Of a DNA stretch of 5,187 nt, positions 1-5,187 are shown piece by piece. The position numbers were made by a program, and so were the translations under genes. The notes beneath the pieces are model-generated. The model worked only from the letters and a program-made list of their open reading frames with translations. It did no database searches and was not told where the DNA came from. Positions within the stretch are counted from its first letter, which is position 1, and each line of letters opens with the position of its first letter. The stretch is from Pseudomonadota bacterium (lineage in GTDB: Bacteria > Pseudomonadota > Alphaproteobacteria > Rhizobiales > Xanthobacteraceae), in the NCBI GenBank assembly GCA_023405565.1, contig JAEXXW010000729.1:1-5187 (forward strand). Reading direction: 5' to 3'.

Positions 1-13
1 CATTGGAGGAGTT

Positions 14-838
14 ATGACTTTGCTGACCTCGTTTTCGCGCATCACCGCTGTTTCCTGCCTGTCGGCCATGCTGACGCTCAATGTCGCCTTCGCACAGCCG
101 GCTGAGAAGCCATACGAGCCGAGCGTCGGTCAGGACGGCAAGGACGTGATCTGGGTGCCGACGCCGCAGGCGCTGGTCGACAAGATGCTCGAGATGGCCA
201 ATGTCACGGCAAAAGACAATCTCGTCGATCTCGGTTCGGGTGACGGTCGCACCGTCATCACCGCGGCCAAGCGCGGCGCCACCGCGCGCGGCATCGAGTA
301 CAATCCGAACATGGTCGCGCTGTCGCGCGCCAGCGCCGCCAAGGAAGGCGTGAGCGACAAGGCGAGCTTCGAACAGGCCGACATTTTCGTCACCGATTTC
401 TCGAAGGCTGATGTCGTGACCATGTTCCTGCTCACCAGCCTGAACGCGAAGCTCCGCCCGACCATTCTCGACATGAAGCCGGGCACCCGCGTCGTCTCCA
501 ACACCTTCGACATGGGCGACTGGAAGGCCGACGAGGAAGCCATCGTGACGCAGGGCTGCACGTCCTATTGCAAGGCCTATTTCTGGATCGTCCCGGCCAA
601 GGTCGATGGCACCTGGGCAACGGACAAAGGTGAACTGGCGCTCAAGCAGGCCTTCCAGAACTTCACCGGCACCATCAAGAACGGCAACGTCGTCACGCCG
701 ATCACCAACGGCAAGCTGAAGGGCGATGAAATCACCTTCACCGCCGGCGGCACCGACTATACCGGCAAGGTCAACGGCACCACGATCGAAGGCACCACCA
801 AGTCCGGCGAGAAGTGGCAAGCAAAGCGCGGCGCATAA
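14..838 (+). CDS. Exported SAM-dependent methyltransferase-like protein, copy 1
   Basis: This 274-residue protein probably transfers a methyl group from S-adenosylmethionine to an unknown acceptor. Residues 1-27 form a signal peptide with a hydrophobic core ending in AFA before QPAEKP. The class I methyltransferase core runs from about 45 to 195: motif I VDLGSGDG at 71-78, the acidic ribose-binding position in GIEYNP (E95), a motif II-like AD at 122-123, and the stretch VVTMFLL near 134-140. The order WVPT, then VDLGSGDGR, then EYNP recalls the FAM173/ATPSCKMT lysine methyltransferases; that link is inferred. Residues about 198-274 form a glycine- and threonine-rich, probably all-beta domain. 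C182 and C186 make a CxxxC pair kept in the neighbouring paralogue. The start is fixed by a strong GGAGG at 5-9, four bases before ATG. The core is about 73% identical to copy 2 (116 of 159 aligned residues, hand count). Fold is fairly certain; export and substrate are not proven. Confidence 0.88.
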   Translation: MTLLTSFSRITAVSCLSAMLTLNVAFAQPAEKPYEPSVGQDGKDVIWVPTPQALVDKMLEMANVTAKDNLVDLGSGDGRTVITAAKRGATARGIEYNPNMVALSRASAAKEGVSDKASFEQADIFVTDFSKADVVTMFLLTSLNAKLRPTILDMKPGTRVVSNTFDMGDWKADEEAIVTQGCTSYCKAYFWIVPAKVDGTWATDKGELALKQAFQNFTGTIKNGNVVTPITNGKLKGDEITFTAGGTDYTGKVNGTTIEGTTKSGEKWQAKRGA

Positions 839-865
839 TCCAGCTCGCTAACAGGCTTTGATATT

Positions 866-945
866 TCCGTTCGTCCCCGCGAAAGCGGAAATCCAGAAAC
901 GAATAGTCGAAGATCTGGGTCCCCGCTTTCGCGGGGACGAACGGA
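866..945. repeat. Long inverted repeat with nested hairpins (dispersed palindromic element)
   Basis: Two perfect 23-bp inverted arms (866-888 and 923-945) flank a 34-bp centre, in which pairing continues imperfectly toward about 897/914. Each arm also folds on itself: left CCGC-GAAA-GCGG, right CCCCGC-TTTC-GCGGGG. The element fills most of the 129 bp between the two methyltransferase genes. From memory it resembles a palindromic repeat scattered between genes in Bradyrhizobium-type genomes. It could act as a weak terminator or mRNA stabiliser for copy 1, but no T-run follows on the + strand. Confidence 0.8.
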
Positions 946-957
946 TAGAGTTATTAT

Positions 958-961
958 GGAG
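958..961 (+). promoter_or_regulatory. Ribosome binding site that decides the start of methyltransferase copy 2
   Basis: GGAG lies six bases before the ATG at 968 and overlaps the in-frame ATG at 956, so it can serve only the downstream start. Upstream of 956 there is only AT-rich sequence (TAGAGTTATT) without a Shine-Dalgarno match. Choosing 968 also makes the protein 274 residues with a 27-residue signal peptide, identical to copy 1 in both lengths. Confidence 0.65.
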
Positions 962-967
962 ATCTCA

Positions 968-1792
968 ATGTCCGCGCTGAAAAATTCCGTCCGACTGGCC
1001 GCCATTTCATCCCTGTCGGTTGCACTCGCATTCAATTCCGCGATGGCGCAGCCGGCTCCCGCTTTCGAGCCGAAGGTCGGGCAGCGCGGCAAGGACGTCG
1101 TGTGGGTGCCGACCAACCAGAAGCTGGTCGACAAGATGCTCGACATGGCCAAGGTGACGGCAAACGATTACGTCATCGATCTCGGCTCGGGCGATGGCCG
1201 CACCGTCATTACTGCAGCCAAGCGCGGCGCCACCGCGCAGGGCATCGAATACAATCCCGACATGGTCGAATTGTCGAAGAAGAACGCCGAGAAGGAAGGC
1301 GTGACCGCGAAGGCAAGCTTCGAAAAGGCCGACCTGTTCGAGACGGATTTCTCGAAAGCCACCGTCATCACGATGTTCCTTCTGCCCAGCATCAACCTGA
1401 AGCTGCGGCCGAAGCTGCTCGACATGAAGCCGGGCACGCGCGTTGTCTCGAATTCGTTCGATCTCGGCGAATGGACCGCGGACCAGACCGAGTCCGTCGG
1501 CGAGGAATGCTCGTCGCATTGCACGGCCTATTTCTGGATCGTGCCGGCCAAGGTCGAAGGCACCTGGCAGACGCCGCAGGGCGAATTGAAGCTCGAGCAG
1601 AAATACCAGATGGTGAGCGGCACGCTGAAGAACGGCAATGTCATCGCGCCGGTGACCAACGGCAAACTGACCGGCGACCAGATCGCCTTCACCGCCGGCG
1701 GCACGCGCTATACCGGCACGGTGAATGGCAACACCATCGACGGCAGGAGCAATGAAGGCGGCAAGGAAGCCGCCTGGAAGGCGACGAAGTAG
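968..1792 (+). CDS. Exported SAM-dependent methyltransferase-like protein, copy 2
   Basis: This is a tandem paralogue of the upstream gene and probably a methyltransferase of unknown substrate. Counting from ATG 968, residues 1-27 are a signal peptide (MSALKNSVRL, hydrophobic core, AMA then QPAPAF). The core holds motif I IDLGSGDG (about 74-81), GIEYNP with the ribose-binding acid, the ADLFETDF segment, and VITMFLL. The aromatic segment AYFWIVPAKV follows a CxxxC pair (C184, C188 in this numbering), as in copy 1. The last 80 or so residues repeat the beta-rich pattern TNGKLTGDQIAFTAGG. An alternative in-frame start at 956 would add MEIS but has no ribosome binding site. Divergence from copy 1 falls mainly in the signal peptide, the 170-180 region and the C-terminal tail, while the SAM pocket is nearly unchanged, so both copies look functional. 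It may be co-transcribed with copy 1 or use its own promoter; no convincing promoter was seen in the gap. Confidence 0.87.
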   Translation: MSALKNSVRLAAISSLSVALAFNSAMAQPAPAFEPKVGQRGKDVVWVPTNQKLVDKMLDMAKVTANDYVIDLGSGDGRTVITAAKRGATAQGIEYNPDMVELSKKNAEKEGVTAKASFEKADLFETDFSKATVITMFLLPSINLKLRPKLLDMKPGTRVVSNSFDLGEWTADQTESVGEECSSHCTAYFWIVPAKVEGTWQTPQGELKLEQKYQMVSGTLKNGNVIAPVTNGKLTGDQIAFTAGGTRYTGTVNGNTIDGRSNEGGKEAAWKATK

Positions 1793-1810
1793 TCGCACCT
1801 TCCTAATGCG

Positions 1811-1899
1811 TCGTCATGGCCGGGCTCGTCCCGGCCATCCACGTCTTTCTTGATGCGGCGCAAAGACGTGGATGCCCGGCACAAGGCCGGGCATGACGA
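1811..1899. repeat. Cloverleaf-like palindromic element in a convergent intergenic gap
   Basis: The element can fold as one imperfect hairpin or as a four-way junction. It has a 5-bp outer stem (1811-1815 with 1895-1899), a 9-bp hairpin ATGGCCGGG/CCCGGCCAT (1816-1838, loop CTCGT), a 10-bp central stem (1839-1848 with 1862-1871), and a second 9-bp hairpin ATGCCCGGC/GCCGGGCAT (1872-1894, loop ACAAG). The two side hairpins differ from each other, yet each is perfectly paired within itself. It lies between the convergent stops of methyltransferase copy 2 (1792) and the TetR gene (1925), so it may also act as a bidirectional terminator. It resembles, from memory, another dispersed repeat of Bradyrhizobium-type genomes. 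Confidence 0.8.
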
Positions 1900-1924
1900 A
1901 GTAGCACTTATCGAGTCTGCGGAA

Positions 1925-2602
1925 TTACCCCGCCCCCTCCTCCAGCGCCGGCAGGGCAAACTGCACCACAAGACCGCGCGCCCGGGCATCGACCACACCG
2001 AGCGCGCGCAGCGACAGCAGTGTCACCGTCTGCACCGCCTCCTGGATACGCGTCGCATCATCACCCGAACCCGGGGCGAGCGGTCCGATCAATCCTTCGA
2101 GCAATGCACCGACCAGAGCGGGCGCGAGAAGACTGATATCCTGCTGTTGCGGCAGGTATCCGGCCTGCATGGCCGCGGCGATCCGCATCCGCAACTCTTC
2201 CGCCAACGCCTTGCGATAAACGACACGCACCGCCTCGACATCGGCATCCACCGGTTCGGCGATGACTGCCCAGGCCAGACGGCGATTGCGCAGGGCCCGC
2301 ACCGCGAAGGTGGCGATGCAGGCCGTCAACGCCGAGAGCGGACCCGGCGCGGCCTTCGCCGCCTTGCGGATGGCGCCGATCTCACGCTCTGACACATTGG
2401 CAACCAGCGCTGTGACCAGCTCGGTCTTGGACGGGAAATAGCGATAGACGGTGCCGGTGGCGATTCCAGCCCGCTGGGCGACCGGGGCCACCTGCACCGC
2501 CGCCATGCCGCCTTCGGACGCCGCCGCCCGCGCCGCCGCAACGATGGCAACGTGGCGGGCGGCCTGCCGGCGAATCACATTGTCGGTGCGGCGGTAGGGC
2601 AT
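1925..2602 (-). CDS. TetR/AcrR-family transcriptional repressor
   Basis: This 225-residue protein is a one-component repressor whose DNA binding should be released by a small ligand. The N-terminal helix-turn-helix is clear: VQVAPVAQRAGIATGTVYRYFPSKTELVTALV at about residues 37-67, split by the family hallmarks AGIATGTVYRYF and SKTEL. Residues about 85-205 are the all-helical ligand and dimer domain, which has no recognisable ligand signature. The ATG at 2600-2602 is the only plausible start: no ATG, GTG or TTG precedes it in frame before a TAG at 2627-2629, and it lacks a good Shine-Dalgarno sequence. A strong palindrome touches the start codon, which suggests autorepression. The gene lies downstream of, and on the same strand as, the ThDP-enzyme gene, 99 bp away, and converges with methyltransferase copy 2. 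Local GC is very high (46 of 60 bases in 2521-2580). The family call is firm; the regulon is inferred. Confidence 0.93.
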   Translation of the reverse strand: MPYRRTDNVIRRQAARHVAIVAAARAAASEGGMAAVQVAPVAQRAGIATGTVYRYFPSKTELVTALVANVSEREIGAIRKAAKAAPGPLSALTACIATFAVRALRNRRLAWAVIAEPVDADVEAVRVVYRKALAEELRMRIAAAMQAGYLPQQQDISLLAPALVGALLEGLIGPLAPGSGDDATRIQEAVQTVTLLSLRALGVVDARARGLVVQFALPALEEGAG

Positions 2603-2632
2603 GGATAGAGTGAGCCATGATTCACTCTATCC
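2603..2632. promoter_or_regulatory. Candidate TetR operator: near-perfect 30-bp palindrome
   Basis: Half-sites GGATAGAGTGA (2603-2613) and TCACTCTATCC (2622-2632) are exact reverse complements. The 8-bp centre GCCATGAT keeps CATG symmetric, so 13 of 15 base pairs match. The palindrome ends directly at the TetR start codon (2602). Position and symmetry fit an autoregulatory operator, and TetR-family operators are commonly palindromes of about 15-36 bp. In RNA the same sequence would form a stem just before the start codon, so translational control is the alternative. Confidence 0.7.
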
Positions 2633-2645
2633 GGCAATGAAGATC

Positions 2646-2687
2646 GTCATTCCGGGCGCGAGCCTAAAGCCCGCGACCCGGAATGAC
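2646..2687. repeat. Short palindromic element between ThDP-enzyme and TetR genes
   Basis: An 11-bp perfect stem GTCATTCCGGG/CCCGGAATGAC (2646-2656 with 2677-2687) continues, after one bulged base (2676), with CGCG/CGCG (2657-2660 with 2672-2675), one mismatch and a final GC/GC pair around the loop CTAAA. It starts 15 bp past the stop of the ThDP-enzyme gene and could terminate or protect that mRNA, but no T-run follows on the - strand. It resembles a third type of dispersed repeat known to me from Bradyrhizobium-group genomes. Confidence 0.72.
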
Positions 2688-2701
2688 AGCAGAGAACTTG
2701 C

Positions 2702-4381
2702 TCACTTCCCCTGCAGGGACTTCGCGCGGATCGCCTCGAGCGTCGTCGTAGGGGTGATGCCGTCTGGATCGACCTTGAGGTGGATGATCGCCGGCTTGCC
2801 CGAGGCCTGCGCCTGCGCAAACGCTTTCGGGAAATCCTCGGTCCGCTCCACCGTGAGGCCGAAGCCGCCGAACACCTGCGCATAGCCGGCAAAGTCCGGG
2901 TTCTTCAGCGCGGTCGCGACCACACGGCCGGGATATTCGCGCTCCTGATGCATGCGGATGGTGCCGTACATACCGTTGTCGACGATGACGATGACGAGCG
3001 GCAGCTCATATTGAACTGCCGTCATGAAATCCTGACCGTTCATCAGGAAGTCGCCGTCACCGGCAAAGCAGACCACGTTACGCTCGGGATACAGCCGCTT
3101 GATACCGATCGCGGCCGGAACGCCGTAACCCATCGAACCGGATGTCGGTCCGTAGAAGGTGTTGAACTTGCGGAAGCGATAGAAACGATTGAGCCAGCCG
3201 GCGTAGTTGCCAGCGCCGTTGCACAGGATGTCGTCCGGCGAAAGATTGTCGCGCAGCCACACCATGATCTCGCCGAGATTGACCGCGCCCGGCACATCGG
3301 TCGCCTTGTCAGTAAAAGCGCGGTAATCGGCATTGGCGGTGCGCGTCTCGTCCGACCAGACAATCTCGTTCGGCGCCTGCAAGCCTTCGAGCGCCGCCGC
3401 GAATGCTGTCGGCGAGGCATTGATCGCCAGCGTCGGACAATAGACGCGGCCGAGTTCTTCGCTGCCCGGATGAACATGCACGAAGGTCTGCTGCGGCGAC
3501 GGAATATCGAACAGCGTGTAACTCTGGCTCGGCATTTCGCCCATGCGGCCGCCGACCAGAATGACGAGATCGGCGCTCTTGATCCGCGCCAGCAGTTTCG
3601 GATTGGCGCCGATGCCGAGATCGCCAGCATAGTTGCCATGCGTCTGATCAAACAGATGCTGACGGCGGAAGGTCGTCGCCACCGGCAGGTCGAAGCGCTC
3701 GGCAAAACGCTGTGTCGCCGCGACAGCCTTCTCTGACCATCGGCTGCCGCCGAGCAGCACGATCGGCTTCTTCGCCGCCCACAGCATCTTCTGCAGACGC
3801 GACATGTCGGTGAGGCCGGGCCACGTCTCCATCGGCTCGAAGGCCGGCGCATCGTCAACGACCGCGCGGTCGGTCAGCATGTCCTCCGGCAGCGCGATGA
3901 CAACGGGACCAGGACGGCCATTGGTCGCAACATGAAATGCGCGCGAGACAATTTCCGGAATGCGTGCGGCATCGTCGATCTCGGTTGCCCATTTCGCCAT
4001 GGTGCCGAATACGGCGCGATAATCGAGTTCCTGGAACGCTTCGCGCTCGCGCATGTCGCGCGCCACCTGACCGACGAACACGATCAGCGGCGTCGAATCC
4101 TGCATCGCGATATGGATGCCGGGCGATGCATTGGTCGCGCCCGGCCCGCGCGTGACGAAGCAGATGCCCGGCCGACCCGTCGCCTTGCCCACAGCTTCCG
4201 CCATCATCGCCGCACCACCCTCCTGCCGGCAGATGGTCAGTTCGATCGAGCGGTCATGAAAAGCATCGAGCGCGGCAAGATAACTCTCACCGGGAACGCA
4301 GAAAGCATGGCGCACACCATGCGCGACAAGCTGATCGACGAGGATCTCGCCGCCGGTTCGCGTGTTGTTTCCGCCGCGCAT
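2702..4381 (-). CDS. Acetolactate-synthase-like thiamine-diphosphate-dependent enzyme
   Basis: This 559-residue enzyme belongs to the ThDP-dependent decarboxylase/carboligase superfamily that includes acetolactate synthase and benzoylformate decarboxylase. The N-terminal PYR domain (about 8-175) carries the ThDP-activating glutamate E54 in CRQEGGAAMMAEA and the segment FVTRGPGATNASPGIH. A central domain (about 190-335) contains PIVLLGG and LVILVGGRMGEM. The C-terminal PP domain (about 365-545) has GSMGYGVPAAIG and the ThDP/Mg motif GDGDF (441-445) ending in DNGMYG (468-473). The loop after DN reads TIRMHQEREYPGR, unlike the MQWE stretch I associate with biosynthetic acetolactate synthases, and no small regulatory subunit is adjacent. 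It is therefore more likely a catabolic or 2-oxo-acid enzyme of unassigned substrate than IlvB. GAAGGG lies just before ATG but is closer than ideal. Upstream on the same strand is an MFS transporter, downstream a TetR regulator. Superfamily certain, reaction unknown. Confidence 0.92.
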   Translation of the reverse strand: MRGGNNTRTGGEILVDQLVAHGVRHAFCVPGESYLAALDAFHDRSIELTICRQEGGAAMMAEAVGKATGRPGICFVTRGPGATNASPGIHIAMQDSTPLIVFVGQVARDMREREAFQELDYRAVFGTMAKWATEIDDAARIPEIVSRAFHVATNGRPGPVVIALPEDMLTDRAVVDDAPAFEPMETWPGLTDMSRLQKMLWAAKKPIVLLGGSRWSEKAVAATQRFAERFDLPVATTFRRQHLFDQTHGNYAGDLGIGANPKLLARIKSADLVILVGGRMGEMPSQSYTLFDIPSPQQTFVHVHPGSEELGRVYCPTLAINASPTAFAAALEGLQAPNEIVWSDETRTANADYRAFTDKATDVPGAVNLGEIMVWLRDNLSPDDILCNGAGNYAGWLNRFYRFRKFNTFYGPTSGSMGYGVPAAIGIKRLYPERNVVCFAGDGDFLMNGQDFMTAVQYELPLVIVIVDNGMYGTIRMHQEREYPGRVVATALKNPDFAGYAQVFGGFGLTVERTEDFPKAFAQAQASGKPAIIHLKVDPDGITPTTTLEAIRAKSLQGK

Positions 4382-4528
4382 GACCCTTCACCATCCGAAA
4401 CAAAGGCATCCGAGTAACCACCCGGATTGCTCACATCATTTCAACTCCAGCAGGCGAAGTGCGGTACCATGCCCCCCAAAAGGCTTCAAGCTTGGCACCC
4501 GCGTTCGCACCACCTTGCAAATGGAGGA

Positions 4529-4552
4529 TCTCAGGCGGTGGACCGCCTGAGA
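4529..4552 (-). terminator. Hairpin downstream of the MFS gene, possible terminator
   Basis: TCTCAGGCGGT (4529-4539) and ACCGCCTGAGA (4542-4552) are perfect 11-bp inverted arms around GG. It starts 16 bp past the MFS stop codon in the direction of transcription, where a terminator is expected. On the - strand it is followed by TCCTCCATTTGC, which has only a short T-run, so intrinsic termination would be weak. An operator for the downstream ThDP-enzyme gene is the other option. Confidence 0.5.
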
Positions 4553-4568
4553 CCCAAACAACGACCGG

Positions 4569-5187
4569 TCACTCGTCGACCAGCAACGCTTTCCCGCGTG
4601 TTTCAGGCAGCATCAAGGTTGCCAGAAAAAGCAGACCATAAGCCGTCACTGCAAAAATCGCGATAGCATGCGCCAGCGACATTGTTGAAGACATGTAGCC
4701 AACCAAAGTCGGAAACAATGCGCCAATACCGCGACCAAAATTGAACGCGAAGCCTTGGCCGGAACCGCGCAATCGCGTCGGAAAAAGTTCGGAGAAAAAC
4801 GGACCGATGCCCGAATAGTAACCGCTGGCGAAGAATCCAAGCGGAAATCCGACAAACAACATCACCGCATTTGAGATCGGCATTTGGGTATAGACCAGCA
4901 CGAGAAGGATCGCGCCGATGGAGAATGTGAAGAACAGCTTGCGGCGTCCGATACGATCGGCGAGCCATCCGCCAACCAGATAGCCAACGAAACTTCCGAC
5001 AATCACCGTTGCCAGATATCCCGTCGATCCGACCACCGTGAGACCGCGCTCCGCCCGCAGAAAGGTCGGCACCCAGGTGGTGACGGCATAATAGCCACCT
5101 TGCGCACCGGCACTGAAGATGGCTGTCAACAACGTCGTCTTGAGAATGGCCGGAGAAAAGATCTCCCAGATCGAGGGCTGCGTACCC
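4569..5187 (-). CDS. MFS transporter, C-terminal half (5' end beyond window)
   Basis: This is a major facilitator superfamily permease, a proton-linked or facilitative carrier in the inner membrane with unknown substrate. The reading frame stays open to the right edge, so 205 C-terminal residues are visible, roughly helices 7-12. The visible part begins GTQPSIWEIFSPAILKTT. Hydrophobic segments lie at about 15-43, 55-75, 84-101, 107-125, 145-165 and 172-193. The MFS loop signature GGWLADRIGRRK (72-83) sits after the second visible helix, as expected for the 8-9 loop. SELFPTRLRGSGQG (132-145) and the tail PETRGKAL (194-201) are typical of sugar-porter and organic-acid carrier branches. The stop TGA is at 4569-4571. 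GC looks lower than in neighbouring genes (27 of 60 bases in 4681-4740). It lies 187 bp upstream of the ThDP-enzyme gene on the same strand and may import that enzyme's substrate, which is inference. Confidence 0.9.
   Translation of the reverse strand, partial: GTQPSIWEIFSPAILKTTLLTAIFSAGAQGGYYAVTTWVPTFLRAERGLTVVGSTGYLATVIVGSFVGYLVGGWLADRIGRRKLFFTFSIGAILLVLVYTQMPISNAVMLFVGFPLGFFASGYYSGIGPFFSELFPTRLRGSGQGFAFNFGRGIGALFPTLVGYMSSTMSLAHAIAIFAVTAYGLLFLATLMLPETRGKALLVDE

Noticed and set aside
952..957. TATTAT as a -10 box for methyltransferase copy 2
   Set aside because: It lies only 10 bp before the start codon, overlaps the ribosome binding region, and the expected -35 position falls in GC-rich repeat sequence.
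1007..1798. A 263-codon open frame on the - strand opposite methyltransferase copy 2
   Set aside because: It mirrors the real gene, has a low-complexity His/Arg/Leu-rich translation typical of antisense frames in GC-rich DNA, and lacks any recognisable motif.
1811..1899. tRNA gene suggested by the cloverleaf shape
   Set aside because: Stem lengths, loops and conserved tRNA bases (for example GTTC in the T loop) do not match; the shape comes from nested palindromes.
2780..3736. A 318-codon open frame on the + strand across the ThDP-enzyme gene
   Set aside because: It is antisense to a gene with clear ThDP motifs; the translation is Arg/Glu-rich with no domain and no ribosome binding site.
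3043..3858. A 271-codon - strand frame inside the ThDP-enzyme gene
   Set aside because: It is an alternate-frame shadow with an extremely Arg/Ser-rich translation overlapping the true reading frame.
2702..4381. Assignment of the ThDP enzyme as IlvB, the biosynthetic acetolactate synthase large subunit
   Set aside because: The segment after the GDG...DN motif differs from the acetolactate synthase pattern and no ilvN/ilvH-like small subunit gene adjoins it, so only the superfamily is supported.
4491..4510. Sigma-54-like promoter (TTGGCAC then TTCGC) on the + strand
   Set aside because: The GG-to-GC spacing is one base too long, the -12 element is imperfect, and no + strand gene follows.
4382..4528. 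Promoter for the ThDP-enzyme gene on the - strand
   Set aside because: TTGAAG and TTGAAA hexamers exist, but neither has a credible -10 box at 16-18 bp, so no position is called.
5130..5132. TTG as the start of the MFS gene
   Set aside because: The frame stays open to the window edge and the upstream residues (WEIFSPAILKTT) continue the transporter sequence; only six helices would follow this codon, half of an MFS protein.

Overview
The window looks like chromosomal DNA of a high-GC alphaproteobacterium, most likely from the Bradyrhizobium/Rhodopseudomonas/Afipia group (Nitrobacteraceae). This rests on the codon usage, the closeness of the proteins to types I recall from that group, and three intergenic palindromic elements of the dispersed kinds seen in those genomes. 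The placement is from memory and was not tested by a search.

Left part (14-1792, + strand): two tandem paralogous genes encode 274-residue proteins with the same layout. Each has a 27-residue Sec-type signal peptide, a class I SAM-dependent methyltransferase domain with a perfect VDLGSGDG/IDLGSGDG motif, and a beta-rich C-terminal domain. The methyltransferase core resembles the FAM173/ATPSCKMT type of lysine methyltransferase. Apparent export of a SAM-binding enzyme is the main puzzle of the window, because SAM is a cytoplasmic cofactor. The genes are separated by a long inverted repeat (866-945).

Middle (1811-2632): a second, cloverleaf-like palindromic element lies in the convergent gap between the second methyltransferase gene and a TetR-family repressor gene on the - strand. 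A near-perfect 30-bp palindrome (2603-2632) abuts the repressor's start codon and is the obvious candidate operator.

Right part (2646-5187, - strand): reading leftward from the right edge there is the C-terminal half of an MFS transporter gene cut by the window end, a small hairpin, a complete gene for an acetolactate-synthase-like thiamine-diphosphate enzyme, a third palindromic element, and then the TetR gene. Transporter, ThDP enzyme and regulator share a strand and may form one uptake/catabolism locus, but gaps of 187 and 99 bp, each holding a hairpin, mean they need not be one transcript. The substrate cannot be read from the sequence.

No tRNA, rRNA, CRISPR array, insertion sequence or integrase was seen, and no gap between genes exceeds 300 bp.
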